38,603 nucleotides of DNA from Coprococcus sp. Its GTDB lineage: Bacteria > Bacillota > Clostridia > Lachnospirales > Lachnospiraceae. The position numbers and the translations under genes were made by a program. Numbering within the stretch: the stretch's first letter is position 1; every line of letters starts with the position of its first letter. Under the pieces are notes generated by a model, which saw only the letters and a list, made by a program, of their open reading frames with translations, was not told the origin of the DNA and did no database searches. Shown here piece after piece: positions 8,090 through 16,749 of this stretch. The stretch spans positions 1 to 38,603 of the forward strand of contig JAEDGW010000011.1 in NCBI GenBank assembly GCA_016297325.1. The letters are read 5' to 3'.

Positions 8090-10418
8090 GACGGAAATTT
8101 TGGCGCCTGCGGGCAATTTTGAAGCTGTTAAAGCTGCTGCAAATGCACATGCGGATGCGGTCTATCTGGGCGGGAGCCTGTTTAGTGCCAGAGCATTTGC
8201 AGGCAATTTTGATGAGGCAGAGCTTCTAAAGACTATAGATTACTGCCATGCATTTGATGTGAAAGTGTATATGGCAATAAACACGTTGCTAAAGAATAAT
8301 GAAATTGGAAGGCTCCCATCATATGTGGAGCCTTATTACTGTGAGGGTGTGGACGGCATCATAGTACAGGATGTCGGCGTTGCCTCAGTTCTTGCGGAGT
8401 GTTTCCCGGATCTTCCATTGCATGGAAGTACACAGATGAGTGTGTCTGGAATCCCGGGGGCATCGTTTCTCAAAAAAATCGGTATGACAAGATTTGTACC
8501 TTCTCGCGAGCTGTCACTGGAAGAAATCAGGATTATCAAAGAAAGCGTTGATATGGAGATAGAGACATTTGTGCACGGTGCCATGTGTTACTGTTATTCA
8601 GGAAGATGTCTCATGAGCAGTTTTGCCGGTGGAAGAAGCGGCAACAGGGGACGCTGTGCGCAGCCGTGCAGAAAGAGATACACGGTGGGGAATGCGCATG
8701 AGTATGCCCTTAGCCTGAAGGATATGTGTATGCTGAAAGATGTGGCTGCTCTGATGGAAGCCGGCATAGATTCTTTCAAGATCGAGGGAAGGATGAAGAA
8801 ACCTGAATATGTAGCGGCCACTGTACAGGCGTACCGTGAGGTCAGGGATGCGGTTCTTTCCGGCGGTGATGTGGATAAGGTGGCTGAGGCTTATGAGAAA
8901 CGTCTGCTTGACATATATAACAGAGGCGGATTCTGCAAAGGGTATTACTTTACGAAGAATGGCAGGGATATGCTTGCAAATAAGCGTCCTAATCATACGG
9001 GTATGCAGATAGGTCAGATCTCACGTGTGGAGCAGCCGTATGTTCAGATCAGATTATCTGAGGCGGTGTCTGAGGGCGATATCCTGGAGATACGTGGCAA
9101 AAAGGAGATTGTAGAGATAACCTGTAATGCCACAGCAAATGCAGGCGGTGTGGTAAAGCTGAAGGCAAAATCATTTAAGAATATTGCAAAGGGCAATCCT
9201 GTCTACAGGACGAGAAATAACAGTCTGCTTGACAGCATGCGAAAAGATGTGATAGAAAATGACAGACAGATTGATATATATGCAGATGTCGAGGCACATG
9301 AGGGAAGTCCACTTATATTGAGGCTTGGCAGGGATGAGAGCTGCACTGATGTGTGCGTCAAAGGCGCTGTGTGCGACAGGGCCCAGAATAAGCCTGTGAC
9401 GGCAGAGCAGATAAAGGATAAGATCTTAAAAACAGGTGGAACATATTATCAGATCAGAAATATAAAGTCGTCTGTTGACGGCAATATATTTGTGCAGATG
9501 GGTGCGGTGAACAGCGTCAGAAGAGAGGCTATAGAGGCGCTTACGGATGTGCTGGCGGGACGGTATAGACGAAGCAGAGACAATATAAGGTCTGTGTGCA
9601 GCGCGGGTGTTCAGAGACAAGACTGCGTGCTTAAAGGTGTCACGGTTCTGGTATCCACAGATGAGCACGTAAATATTGTTAAGAATTATAAATGGGTAAC
9701 GAATATAATTGTAGATTATAATATCAGACAATATGGTGGTATGTTGTCGGAATGTGGATTTAAAGTTTATCTGGCTCTCCCTGAGATACTCAGACAAAAA
9801 GATCTGCACAGAATGGAAGATCTGAGAGACAGTCTTGACAGATATGATGGTGTTATGATAAAGAATATAGACGAACTTGGGCTTATAAGTTCCATAGATT
9901 ATTCCGGCACTGTCATTCTTGATTCAAGTCTGTATGCGTACAACGATGATGCTATCAGATTCTACAGTGGTGTGCTGGAGAATGCATGTTTTATATCACC
10001 GCAGGAACTCACATTTGATGAGCTGGCGGGACTTTCTGCTGATATGATCCTTAAGCTGTATGGCTATCAGAAAGTCATGATAACTGCGAACTGCATAAAA
10101 TCAAATTATCATCATGCATGTGGTGATGGCCGCAGCGATGTGTATGATATGACCGATGAGATGTCCAACAGATTTTATGTAAAAAATGACTGTGCTACGT
10201 GTACGAATGTGATATATAATGGCGTACCGACCAGTGTGATCGACAAGTTAGGGGCTCTGAGATCTGATTATCAGGCATATCTCGTAGAACTGACAGTAGA
10301 GAATGCTGACGAGGCGAAAAAAGTAATGGACTGTGTGGAAAATGCAGTTTCAGGGAAAAGGACAGATGGTTTTATAAAAGACTACACAAGAGGACATTAC
10401 TATAAAGGAATAGATTGA
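8079..10418 (+). CDS. U32 family peptidase-like protein (RlhA/YdcP-type, Fe-S), long form
   Basis: The 779-residue protein starts with MLNKTEILAPAGNFEAVKAA, the U32 N-terminus. The U32 signature METFVHGAMCYCYSGRCLMS (near residues 158-180) and GRCAQPCR (near 191) supply conserved cysteines. A later Cys-rich stretch, KNDCATCTNVIYNG, lies near residue 705. Well-studied U32 members (RlhA, TrhP, UbiU) are Fe-S proteins in RNA or ubiquinone hydroxylation, so a tRNA/rRNA modification role is more likely than proteolysis; this is inference. The protein is longer than E. coli YdcP, with a large middle (DUF3656-like) region. The ATG at 8079 has GCGGAG just upstream and overlaps zapA by 11 bases, suggesting coupled translation. 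Confidence 0.85.
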   Translation: MLNKTEILAPAGNFEAVKAAANAHADAVYLGGSLFSARAFAGNFDEAELLKTIDYCHAFDVKVYMAINTLLKNNEIGRLPSYVEPYYCEGVDGIIVQDVGVASVLAECFPDLPLHGSTQMSVSGIPGASFLKKIGMTRFVPSRELSLEEIRIIKESVDMEIETFVHGAMCYCYSGRCLMSSFAGGRSGNRGRCAQPCRKRYTVGNAHEYALSLKDMCMLKDVAALMEAGIDSFKIEGRMKKPEYVAATVQAYREVRDAVLSGGDVDKVAEAYEKRLLDIYNRGGFCKGYYFTKNGRDMLANKRPNHTGMQIGQISRVEQPYVQIRLSEAVSEGDILEIRGKKEIVEITCNATANAGGVVKLKAKSFKNIAKGNPVYRTRNNSLLDSMRKDVIENDRQIDIYADVEAHEGSPLILRLGRDESCTDVCVKGAVCDRAQNKPVTAEQIKDKILKTGGTYYQIRNIKSSVDGNIFVQMGAVNSVRREAIEALTDVLAGRYRRSRDNIRSVCSAGVQRQDCVLKGVTVLVSTDEHVNIVKNYKWVTNIIVDYNIRQYGGMLSECGFKVYLALPEILRQKDLHRMEDLRDSLDRYDGVMIKNIDELGLISSIDYSGTVILDSSLYAYNDDAIRFYSGVLENACFISPQELTFDELAGLSADMILKLYGYQKVMITANCIKSNYHHACGDGRSDVYDMTDEMSNRFYVKNDCATCTNVIYNGVPTSVIDKLGALRSDYQAYLVELTVENADEAKKVMDCVENAVSGKRTDGFIKDYTRGHYYKGID

Positions 10419-10439
10419 TTGACTTGAAAAGGTGAAAGA

Positions 10440-11945
10440 ATGGTTACAATACTGAGTGAGATTGCGAAATATCTGATCATATTTTTCATGGTTTTGTATA
10501 CGGTGAAGTGTTTTACCGTGTTGAAACCGGTGTCTTCTGACAGGAAGAGAAGGGCACTTAATGTACAGATATTTTATGTGTTCATGATACATTTTCTGTG
10601 TTATATGACACTGTATCTGCACTATCAGAAGAAAAGTATACTGATATTTTATGTGGTGCAGATGATAGTATCAATTACATATATGGTTTCATATCATGCG
10701 ATATACAAGGAGTCGTCGAGACTTATTACAAATAATATGTCATTCCTGCTCCTTATAGGATATGTGATGCTGACAAGACTTGATTTTGATCTTGCTAAGA
10801 AGCAGTTCATATTTGCAACTATCATGCTTGTTGTCACGGCGTTCATACCTATGCTCATAATGAAGATACCGCAGGTGAGAAACTGGAATGTATTTTATGC
10901 GATATTTGGTATAGGATTCCTTGCGACGGTATTTATACCGCATGTGGGAATCGACAAATATGGATCAAACAACTGGATAAGCATAGGCGGATTTTCCATG
11001 CAGCCTATGGAGATCGTCAAGATCATTTTCGTATTTTTCCTTGCCAGCTCTTTTTTAAAGGCAAAGGATTTCAAGGACATGATGAAGACTGTTATCGTTG
11101 CAGGTCTGTTCATGCTTGTCCTTGTGGCTGAGAAGGATCTGGGTGGTGCGGTCATATTCTTCATGGTATTTGTCATGATGCTTTATCTCGCTACGGGAAA
11201 ACATATGATACTTATCGGCGGAGGTCTTGGAGGCAGTGTCATAGCAGTGGTAGGTTATATGCTGCTCAAGGATCATTTCAGCCATGTTACGGTCAGAATA
11301 GACGCATGGCTCAATCCGATAGAGTATATAGATGGAAGCGGATATCAGGTTGCACAGAGTCTTTTTGCCATTGGATCCGGTGGATTTGAGGGTTCAGGAC
11401 TTTGCCGGGGACTTCCAACGTCCATACCGGTCGTGACCAGCGACTTTATATTTGCGGCCATATGTGAGGAACTTGGAGTCATATTTGGATTGTGCCTTCT
11501 CCTCATGTACCTGAGCTGCTTTATATATTTTATAAATATATCGATGAAAGTTAGAGATGCTTTCTACAAAAATGTAGCTTTTGGATTCACTATATGTTTT
11601 ATATTCCAGATATTCTTAAATGTGGGCGGAGTTGTCAAATTCATTCCATCCACAGGTGTCACACTTCCGCTTGTAAGTTATGGAGTAAGTTCGGTGGTGA
11701 GCACGCTTATAATGTTTGGAATCATACAGGGCATATGTGTATTAGAAAACAGTGGAGTTGATAAGAATGTCACGCAGAGATTATCCGGACAGACAGAATG
11801 GACAGAGAACAGTTCAGGCGTCAGGGACAGTCAGAAACAGAACAAACGCAGGAAAACAGAATACAGAGATGAACAAAAGAGGACAAGGGCGCAGAAACCA
11901 GCAGACACCCGTAAGACAGAATCAGATGAATTCTGGGGAGAATGA
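10440..11945 (+). CDS. FtsW/RodA/SpoVE-family peptidoglycan glycosyltransferase
   Basis: The 501-residue protein has about ten hydrophobic segments up to residue 435. It carries the SEDS hallmarks: EKDLGGAVIFF (near residue 231) with the conserved Asp, and PSTGVTLPLVSYGVSS near residue 403, where the usual SYGGSS reads SYGVSS. SEDS proteins polymerise lipid II with a partner class B PBP, and that partner is encoded next. The C-terminal 65 residues are a polar, Lys/Arg/Gln-rich cytoplasmic tail. Its coding sequence overlaps the start region of the PBP gene in another frame. AGGTGA lies about six bases before the ATG. It could serve division or elongation; the window does not decide. Confidence 0.9.
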   Translation: MVTILSEIAKYLIIFFMVLYTVKCFTVLKPVSSDRKRRALNVQIFYVFMIHFLCYMTLYLHYQKKSILIFYVVQMIVSITYMVSYHAIYKESSRLITNNMSFLLLIGYVMLTRLDFDLAKKQFIFATIMLVVTAFIPMLIMKIPQVRNWNVFYAIFGIGFLATVFIPHVGIDKYGSNNWISIGGFSMQPMEIVKIIFVFFLASSFLKAKDFKDMMKTVIVAGLFMLVLVAEKDLGGAVIFFMVFVMMLYLATGKHMILIGGGLGGSVIAVVGYMLLKDHFSHVTVRIDAWLNPIEYIDGSGYQVAQSLFAIGSGGFEGSGLCRGLPTSIPVVTSDFIFAAICEELGVIFGLCLLLMYLSCFIYFINISMKVRDAFYKNVAFGFTICFIFQIFLNVGGVVKFIPSTGVTLPLVSYGVSSVVSTLIMFGIIQGICVLENSGVDKNVTQRLSGQTEWTENSSGVRDSQKQNKRRKTEYRDEQKRTRAQKPADTRKTESDEFWGE

Positions 11946-13377
11946 TGGCATCCTTGACAAGAAGACGAATGACAAAAAGAATATCCCGGTTCTTGTCATA
12001 ACTTACTTTGTTGTGCTTATATTCATATGCATGTTTGCGTATATCATTGTGTTTATGGTGAGGGATTCACGTACATTTATCGCCAATTCGTACAATGACA
12101 GACAGTCGCTTTATGCTGAGAAGATAACAAAGGGCAGCATAATTTCCAGCGATGGCAATATACTTGCAGAGACGCTGACTGATGATGAGGGCAACGAGTA
12201 CAGAAACTACCCATATGCAAATGTATTTGCCCATGCAGTCGGTTATGACAGCAATGGCCAGGCGGGACTTGAGATGAGTTCGGCATATTACCTGCTCACC
12301 TCAAATCAGAATATAGTGACGCAGACATATAACAAGCTCAAGAACGAGAAGAGCATTGGAAATAATGTAGTCAGCACACTTAATTCAACTATGCAGAGCA
12401 CTGCTTATGATGCTCTCGGATACAACGATGGCGCAGTTGTGGTCATGGAGCCTGATACAGGAAAGATCCTGGCCATGGTATCAAAACCTGACTTTGATCC
12501 GAATGACATAGACAATGTGATAGAGCAGTCACAGGATTCGGATAGTTCGTATCTGCTTAACAGAGCGACCCAGGGACTTTATCCGCCGGGATCAACTTTC
12601 AAGATACTGACAGCTCTTGAGTATATACATGAGAACAGCAATTACCAGAAGTATTCCTATGAGTGTGAGGGCGAGGATATATTTGACGGCGTGCAGATAC
12701 ACTGTTCAGATTATGCGGTGCACGGAACGGTCGATCTTGCCGATTCCATAGCAAAGTCATGTAACACATCATTTGCAAATATAGGAATGCATCTGAATAA
12801 ACAGTCGTACAGGGATTTGTGTGAGAAGTTCCTGTTCAACAAGGATCTGCCGTATGATGGATATTACAGAAAGTCACAGTTCAAACTGAATGCAACCTCA
12901 GATGACTCTGATATACCGCAGACGGCGATAGGACAGGGTGATACACTTATCACACCTCTTCACAGTGCCATGATCATGAGTACCATAGCAAACGGCGGAG
13001 TGATGATGACTCCTTATATGATAGACAGGATCGAGAGCTGTGACGGCAATCTGGTAAAGACATTTAAACCGGAGACATATGGCAAGATCATATCCGCATC
13101 AGATGCACGCACACTGAAGGATCTGATGCTCGGTGTTACATCTTACGGTACAGCTTCAGATGCATTTGCGGACACATCATATACGATAGCTGGAAAGACA
13201 GGAACAGCGGAGTTCAATGAGAACATGGATTCCCACTCATGGTTCGTAGGTTTCTCAAATGTAGATGATCCGGACATCGTTGTCTGTGTCATCGTTGAGA
13301 ATGCAAGTTCTACAGGAGCCTCGGCAAAATATATAGCCAGACAGTTGTTTGATGCATATTATAATTATGTGAAATAA
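11767..13377 (+). CDS. Class B penicillin-binding protein (PbpA/FtsI-like transpeptidase)
   Basis: A polar N-terminal tail is followed by one membrane segment (about residues 72-98) and a transpeptidase domain. That domain has the SxxK motif GSTFK (Ser near 276), SCN (near 331) and KTGTAEF (near 476). The pedestal region is short, as in actinobacterial PbpA-type proteins paired with RodA. ATG 11767 has GTGGAG nine bases upstream, which would overlap the SEDS gene by 179 bases. Alternative in-frame starts are ATG 11869 and ATG 11926, both with weaker ribosome sites. The function, peptidoglycan crosslinking with the preceding SEDS protein, is well supported; the start is not. Confidence 0.87.
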   Translation: MSRRDYPDRQNGQRTVQASGTVRNRTNAGKQNTEMNKRGQGRRNQQTPVRQNQMNSGENDGILDKKTNDKKNIPVLVITYFVVLIFICMFAYIIVFMVRDSRTFIANSYNDRQSLYAEKITKGSIISSDGNILAETLTDDEGNEYRNYPYANVFAHAVGYDSNGQAGLEMSSAYYLLTSNQNIVTQTYNKLKNEKSIGNNVVSTLNSTMQSTAYDALGYNDGAVVVMEPDTGKILAMVSKPDFDPNDIDNVIEQSQDSDSSYLLNRATQGLYPPGSTFKILTALEYIHENSNYQKYSYECEGEDIFDGVQIHCSDYAVHGTVDLADSIAKSCNTSFANIGMHLNKQSYRDLCEKFLFNKDLPYDGYYRKSQFKLNATSDDSDIPQTAIGQGDTLITPLHSAMIMSTIANGGVMMTPYMIDRIESCDGNLVKTFKPETYGKIISASDARTLKDLMLGVTSYGTASDAFADTSYTIAGKTGTAEFNENMDSHSWFVGFSNVDDPDIVVCVIVENASSTGASAKYIARQLFDAYYNYVK

Positions 13378-13539
13378 GTGGTTTATAGCGGCAACTTATA
13401 ATACTCATTTATATTTACTTTAAAATTATAATGACATATGATATACTGTTTTCAAGTTTTTAATGCCATAGTAGACAGATGATCTGCAAAGCTGCAGAAA
13501 GTCTGGGGTACACACCTAGAGAAAACAGGAGGAATTGCG

Positions 13540-13992
13540 GTGATTGAAGCAACAAGCTGTGGAGGTGTGGTAATCTTCAGAGGAAAAGTATTGTTATTGT
13601 ATAAGAATTACAAGAACAAATACGAAGGATGGGTTCTCCCAAAAGGAACGGTCGAGAAAGGTGAAGAACATGACGAGACGGCTCTGAGAGAAGTAAAAGA
13701 GGAGACTGGTGTAAGCGCATCTATAATTAAGTACGTTGGTAAAAGCAATTATTCATTCAATACTGCTTTTGACACTGTCAACAAGGATGTTCATTGGTAT
13801 CTCATGATGGCGGACAGCTATTACAGTAAGCCTCAGAGAGAGGAATATTTCGTGGACTCCGGTTACTACAAGTACCATGAAGCCTACCACCTTCTAAAAT
13901 TTCCAAACGAGAAGCAGATACTTGAACAGGCTTATGGTGAATATATTGACCTGAAGAAGAATAATCTGTGGGGAAGCAAGAAGTATTATTAA
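13540..13992 (+). CDS. Nudix hydrolase
   Basis: The 150-residue protein has a complete Nudix box: Gly at GTVEKGEE, then REVKEETGV (residues about 36-60), which binds the divalent metal and cleaves nucleoside diphosphates linked to X. The substrate cannot be read from the sequence; the C-terminal part is rich in Tyr and Lys. The GTG start at 13540 is chosen because AGGAGG (13527-13532) is seven bases away and no better in-frame ATG exists. A terminator follows immediately, so it is probably monocistronic. Confidence 0.9.
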   Translation: MIEATSCGGVVIFRGKVLLLYKNYKNKYEGWVLPKGTVEKGEEHDETALREVKEETGVSASIIKYVGKSNYSFNTAFDTVNKDVHWYLMMADSYYSKPQREEYFVDSGYYKYHEAYHLLKFPNEKQILEQAYGEYIDLKKNNLWGSKKYY

Positions 13993-13993
13993 G

Positions 13994-14036
13994 ACAAAAA
14001 GGCTTTTGTATGAGAGTACATAAGCCTTTTGTGTTA
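13994..14036 (+). terminator. Rho-independent terminator after the Nudix gene
   Basis: CAAAAAGGCTT-T-TGTA pairs with TACA-T-AAGCCTTTTG around TGAGAG, starting two bases after the stop and ending in TTTTGTGTT. Confidence 0.8.
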
Positions 14037-14061
14037 TATGTATAATATAGGGAGAGTATAG

Positions 14062-14892
14062 ATGAAAAATAAAAAGAAAAGAAAAAAGACAGCAAAGGAT
14101 ATAATACTTGACATCTGCCTTGTGGTGCTTCTGCTTGTCGCTGCGGGAAGCGGAGCTTACCTTGTGCGGTATTATTATATAGCAAAGACAGCACAGAATA
14201 ATTTTGATAATTTAAAGGACATGATGGACACAGAACAGGAGGCAGATGGGGAAAAGGATACTAAGATCACATTGCCGGCTGGAAATGATGCCAAGGGTTC
14301 TGTGACTATCTTAAAACGCTTTGAGAAGTTATATGAGAAGAACAGTGATCTTGCAGGATGGCTGACCATAGATGGAACGACTATAGACTATCCGGTTATG
14401 TACACGCCTGAAGACAATGAATATTATCTCCATCTTGATTTTGATAAGAACTGGAGTGATCCTGGAACGCCGTTTATAGATTCTCACTGCAGACCGTTTG
14501 AGGACATAACATCGAATGTTCTCATATATGGACACAACATGAGATCTGGTATCATGTTCAGGGAACTGCTGCAGTATCAGGATGAGGATTTCTACAAAGA
14601 GCATAGTAAAATAGAGTTTGATACATTGTATGAGCTTGGAACATATGAGGTTATTGCAGCCTTTAAGGCGCAGATATATGCGGATGATGATGTGGATCAT
14701 TATCATTATTACGAGTTCTTTGATGCGGACAACAAGGAAGAATTTGATGAGTATGTGAATTTTGCAAAGAGCAACACTCCGTACACTATAGAGCAGAGCG
14801 CACAGTACGGTGATGAACTCATAACACTTTCAACATGTTCATCACACACGAATGAGGGCAGATTTGTTGTGGTTGCTAAAAAGGTGAAATAA
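14062..14892 (+). CDS. Class B sortase
   Basis: The 276-residue protein has a Lys/Arg-rich start and one N-terminal membrane anchor (about residues 14-36), then a sortase domain. His158 in IYGHNM, Cys259 in TLSTCSSH and Arg267 in EGRFVV form the catalytic set. The fold features WLTIDGTTIDYPV and DPGTPFIDSHC are typical of class B. Such sortases attach surface proteins or pilins to peptidoglycan. No protein with an LPxTG-like C-terminal signal is in the window, so its substrate lies elsewhere. GGGAG precedes the ATG by about seven bases. Confidence 0.9.
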   Translation: MKNKKKRKKTAKDIILDICLVVLLLVAAGSGAYLVRYYYIAKTAQNNFDNLKDMMDTEQEADGEKDTKITLPAGNDAKGSVTILKRFEKLYEKNSDLAGWLTIDGTTIDYPVMYTPEDNEYYLHLDFDKNWSDPGTPFIDSHCRPFEDITSNVLIYGHNMRSGIMFRELLQYQDEDFYKEHSKIEFDTLYELGTYEVIAAFKAQIYADDDVDHYHYYEFFDADNKEEFDEYVNFAKSNTPYTIEQSAQYGDELITLSTCSSHTNEGRFVVVAKKVK

Positions 14893-14930
14893 ATAAAAAA
14901 ATGACACAGCATGATATTATGCTGTGTCAT
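14891..14930 (-). terminator. Terminator of the minus-strand tRNA-Leu gene
   Basis: A perfect 12-bp stem, ATGACACAGCAT / ATGCTGTGTCAT with a 6-base loop, lies at 14901-14930. On the minus strand it is followed by TTTTTTATTT, a good U-tract. It lacks a T-tract on the plus strand, so it mainly serves the tRNA transcript and may weakly stop the sortase transcript. Confidence 0.75.
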
Positions 14931-14998
14931 TGGTATACTAAAAACCTAGTGTTTAAACTAGTTTGAAGGCTTTTAGTATAGTATAAAATCATGAGGAG

Positions 14999-15082
14999 TG
15001 CCGGCTGCGGGACTTGAACCCGCACGATGTTGCCACCAACAGATTTTGAGTCTGCCTCGTCTGCCAATTCCGACAAGCCGGC
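14999..15082 (-). tRNA. tRNA-Leu (anticodon CAA)
   Basis: The minus strand folds as a class II tRNA of 84 bases. The 7-bp acceptor stem is GCCGGCT/AGCCGGC with discriminator A, the anticodon loop CTCAAAA has anticodon CAA, a long variable arm is present, and the T-loop is GGGTTCAAGTCCC. The long variable arm and the anticodon together assign leucine (UUG codons). The 3' CCA is not encoded. A consensus promoter lies just upstream. Confidence 0.95.
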
Positions 15083-15098
15083 CCGTACAACAATCGTT

Positions 15099-15127
15099 AT
15101 CTTAACATATAAAAAAAACAGTGTCAA
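15099..15127 (-). promoter_or_regulatory. Sigma-A promoter of tRNA-Leu
   Basis: On the minus strand TTGACA (15127-15122), a 17-base spacer containing a T8 run, and TAAGAT (15104-15099) precede the tRNA 5' end by about 17 bases. Confidence 0.75.
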
Positions 15128-15156
15128 CCGCTAATAGTGATGAGGAGGTATGCGTT

Positions 15157-15378
15157 ATGATAAAAAGAAAAGTGAAACAGGAGATAGATTCTGCCTTCAA
15201 TGAACTGGATATGAACCTTGCAAACAACTACAAGGATCTGGCACATGCAGCTCTCAGACAGGTGGATGAGCTTGTGGCGAAGCTCTACAGTGAGGGCCAG
15301 TTAAAAGATAAGGATCATGATAAACTGGTGTCCTGTATTGATGAATATAAGAGACGTATGGCTGGATATCATCACTGA
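15157..15378 (+). CDS. Small hypothetical protein (73 residues)
   Basis: The start ATG at 15157 has GAGGAGG (15142-15148) eight bases upstream, and the stop is followed by a strong terminator, so the gene is very likely real. The product is soluble, charged and predicted mostly helical (MIKRKVKQEIDSAFNELDMN...), with no signal peptide, membrane segment or recognisable domain. It sits convergent to sigE and divergent from tRNA-Leu. I do not recognise the family and assign no function. Confidence 0.65.
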   Translation: MIKRKVKQEIDSAFNELDMNLANNYKDLAHAALRQVDELVAKLYSEGQLKDKDHDKLVSCIDEYKRRMAGYHH

Positions 15379-15417
15379 TAAAGTCCTGTGCTAAAAGGCA
15401 CAGGACTTTATCTTTAT
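15377..15417 (+). terminator. Terminator after the 73-residue gene
   Basis: A 15-bp perfect stem (GATAAAGTCCTGTGC / GCACAGGACTTTATC, loop TAAAAG) overlaps the stop codon and is followed by TTTAT. It lies just downstream of the converging sigE gene and may also block read-through from that side. Confidence 0.8.
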
Positions 15418-15422
15418 AGGGA

Positions 15423-16160
15423 TCAGTATTGTTTCATTATCTCACGTTTGAGTTTCTTGATTATTCTTTTTTCAAGTCTTGATATATATGACTGGGATAT
15501 TCCCAGCATGTCGGCAACCTCTTTCTGGGTTTTCTCTTTCCCTTCGACAGTGTTTATTCCGTATCGCAGCTCTATGATGGTTCTTTCCTTTTCGCACAGC
15601 TTGGAAACCGCCATGTCCAGCAGATTCCTGTCAACTTCGGTCTCGAGATCACGGTAGACTATGTCCTCGTCCGTTCCGAGTATGTCAGACAGGAGGAGTT
15701 CGTTGCCGTCCCAGTCCACGTTCAGCGGCTCATCTATTGAGACTTCGGTCCGCAGCTTGCTGTTTCTTCTAAGAAACATAAGTATCTCATTTTCTATGCA
15801 TCTTGATGCATATGTTGCAAGCTTGATATTCTTGTCGTTCCTGAAGGTATTTATGGCTTTTATGAGCCCTATGGTGCCGATGGATATCAGATCTTCGATT
15901 CCCACACCTGTATTGTCGAATTTTTTAGCTATGTACACCACAAGTCTCAGATTCCTCTCTATCAGCAGCTTTTTTGCCTCGTCTGACTGATTTTCAGTGA
16001 GTTCGTTTATGACCATGGCTTCCTCAACGGGTTCAAGTGGTGCTGGCAATACCTCTGTACCCCCGATGTAATGGACATCTCTGTTATTTTTCAGAGACAG
16101 CAGTGAAAGATTGCTTGCAACTGTAAATTTAAAGTCGTTACCCCTTATTGTGTTTAACAT
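15423..16160 (-). CDS. sigE: RNA polymerase sigma factor SigE (mother-cell sporulation sigma)
   Basis: The 245-residue protein is a sigma-70 family factor very close to sporulation sigma-E. It has the YIGGTEVLPAPLEP segment after the pro-sequence, region 2 (ERNLRLVVYIAKKFDNTGVG, DLISIGTIGLIKA, LATYASRCIENEILM) and region 4 (EKTQKEVADMLGISQSYISR). All core regions look intact. The roughly 30 residues before the YIGG element are not the basic amphipathic helix seen in B. subtilis pro-sigma-E. The gene overlaps the end of spoIIGA by 23 bases, the usual order for the operon. GAGG lies about ten bases upstream of the ATG. Confidence 0.92.
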   Translation of the reverse strand: MLNTIRGNDFKFTVASNLSLLSLKNNRDVHYIGGTEVLPAPLEPVEEAMVINELTENQSDEAKKLLIERNLRLVVYIAKKFDNTGVGIEDLISIGTIGLIKAINTFRNDKNIKLATYASRCIENEILMFLRRNSKLRTEVSIDEPLNVDWDGNELLLSDILGTDEDIVYRDLETEVDRNLLDMAVSKLCEKERTIIELRYGINTVEGKEKTQKEVADMLGISQSYISRLEKRIIKKLKREIMKQY

Positions 16161-16596
16161 GTCTTTGGCCTCGTTTCATATAATTTTTATTTAGAAGAAT
16201 GCATTTGTCAGTTCGAAGTATTGTAAATGTATTAGGGCTGATTCCAATCAGAGGATTTTTCTCTATGTATTTGGTGTCAATGAACATGTAATCTGCGTCC
16301 ATGGCCAGCAGCATCTGCCCTTTAGAACAAATGGTGTTGTATGGAATCAGGTGTAATCCTTTGGGAAAAGCTTTCTGATAGCTGCATATAGATGATGGAT
16401 CATTCATATAGTTGTCTATCACAGGAAGCATTTCGGTGGTTGCCAGAGCTGCGGCGACCGGATATGTTGCGATGGCAACATGCCTGCCGGTAAGCCTGCA
16501 TCTCAGAGTGTTTCCGGTATCTATGTATCCGATAGCATTTGTGAGCCGGCTTTTTTTCCCAAGTAATACATTTGTCAGAATGTTCAAATAATTCAC
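16138..16596 (-). CDS. spoIIGA: SpoIIGA-type sigma-E processing protease, N-terminal membrane domain missing
   Basis: The 152-residue product matches only the C-terminal aspartic-protease half of SpoIIGA. LLGKKSRLTNAIGYIDTGNT carries the catalytic DTGN, and the C-terminal GISPNTFTIL fits the family. The usual SpoIIGA is about 300 residues, with five membrane helices first. Here an in-frame TAA lies four codons before the GTG start at 16596, and only about 280 bases separate it from the next gene, so the membrane domain cannot be encoded nearby. The usual Asp-Pro after DTGN is altered (RCRLTGRHV). The ribosome site is weak (AAAGAAG). It is either a decayed gene or a soluble protease. Overlap with sigE supports the identity. 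Confidence 0.75.
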   Translation of the reverse strand: MNYLNILTNVLLGKKSRLTNAIGYIDTGNTLRCRLTGRHVAIATYPVAAALATTEMLPVIDNYMNDPSSICSYQKAFPKGLHLIPYNTICSKGQMLLAMDADYMFIDTKYIEKNPLIGISPNTFTILRTDKCILLNKNYMKRGQRHVKHNKG

Positions 16597-16749
16597 TTCT
16601 TTTATTTAATGCACTATGAATTATATATGCAGGATGGTAAGAAATAAGTCGCATTAAAATAAATGAAGCCACGATATTTCGATTGAATTTTTGAAATGTT
16701 GATGGATATGTGGTTAAGTTTTTCAATTTACGACTCTATATTAGAAAAA

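Noticed and set aside
16400..16726. Minus-strand open frame overlapping spoIIGA in another frame, checked as a frameshifted SpoIIGA N-terminus
   Set aside because: It holds no chain of membrane helices and is far too short for the five-helix domain, so a simple frameshift does not restore SpoIIGA.
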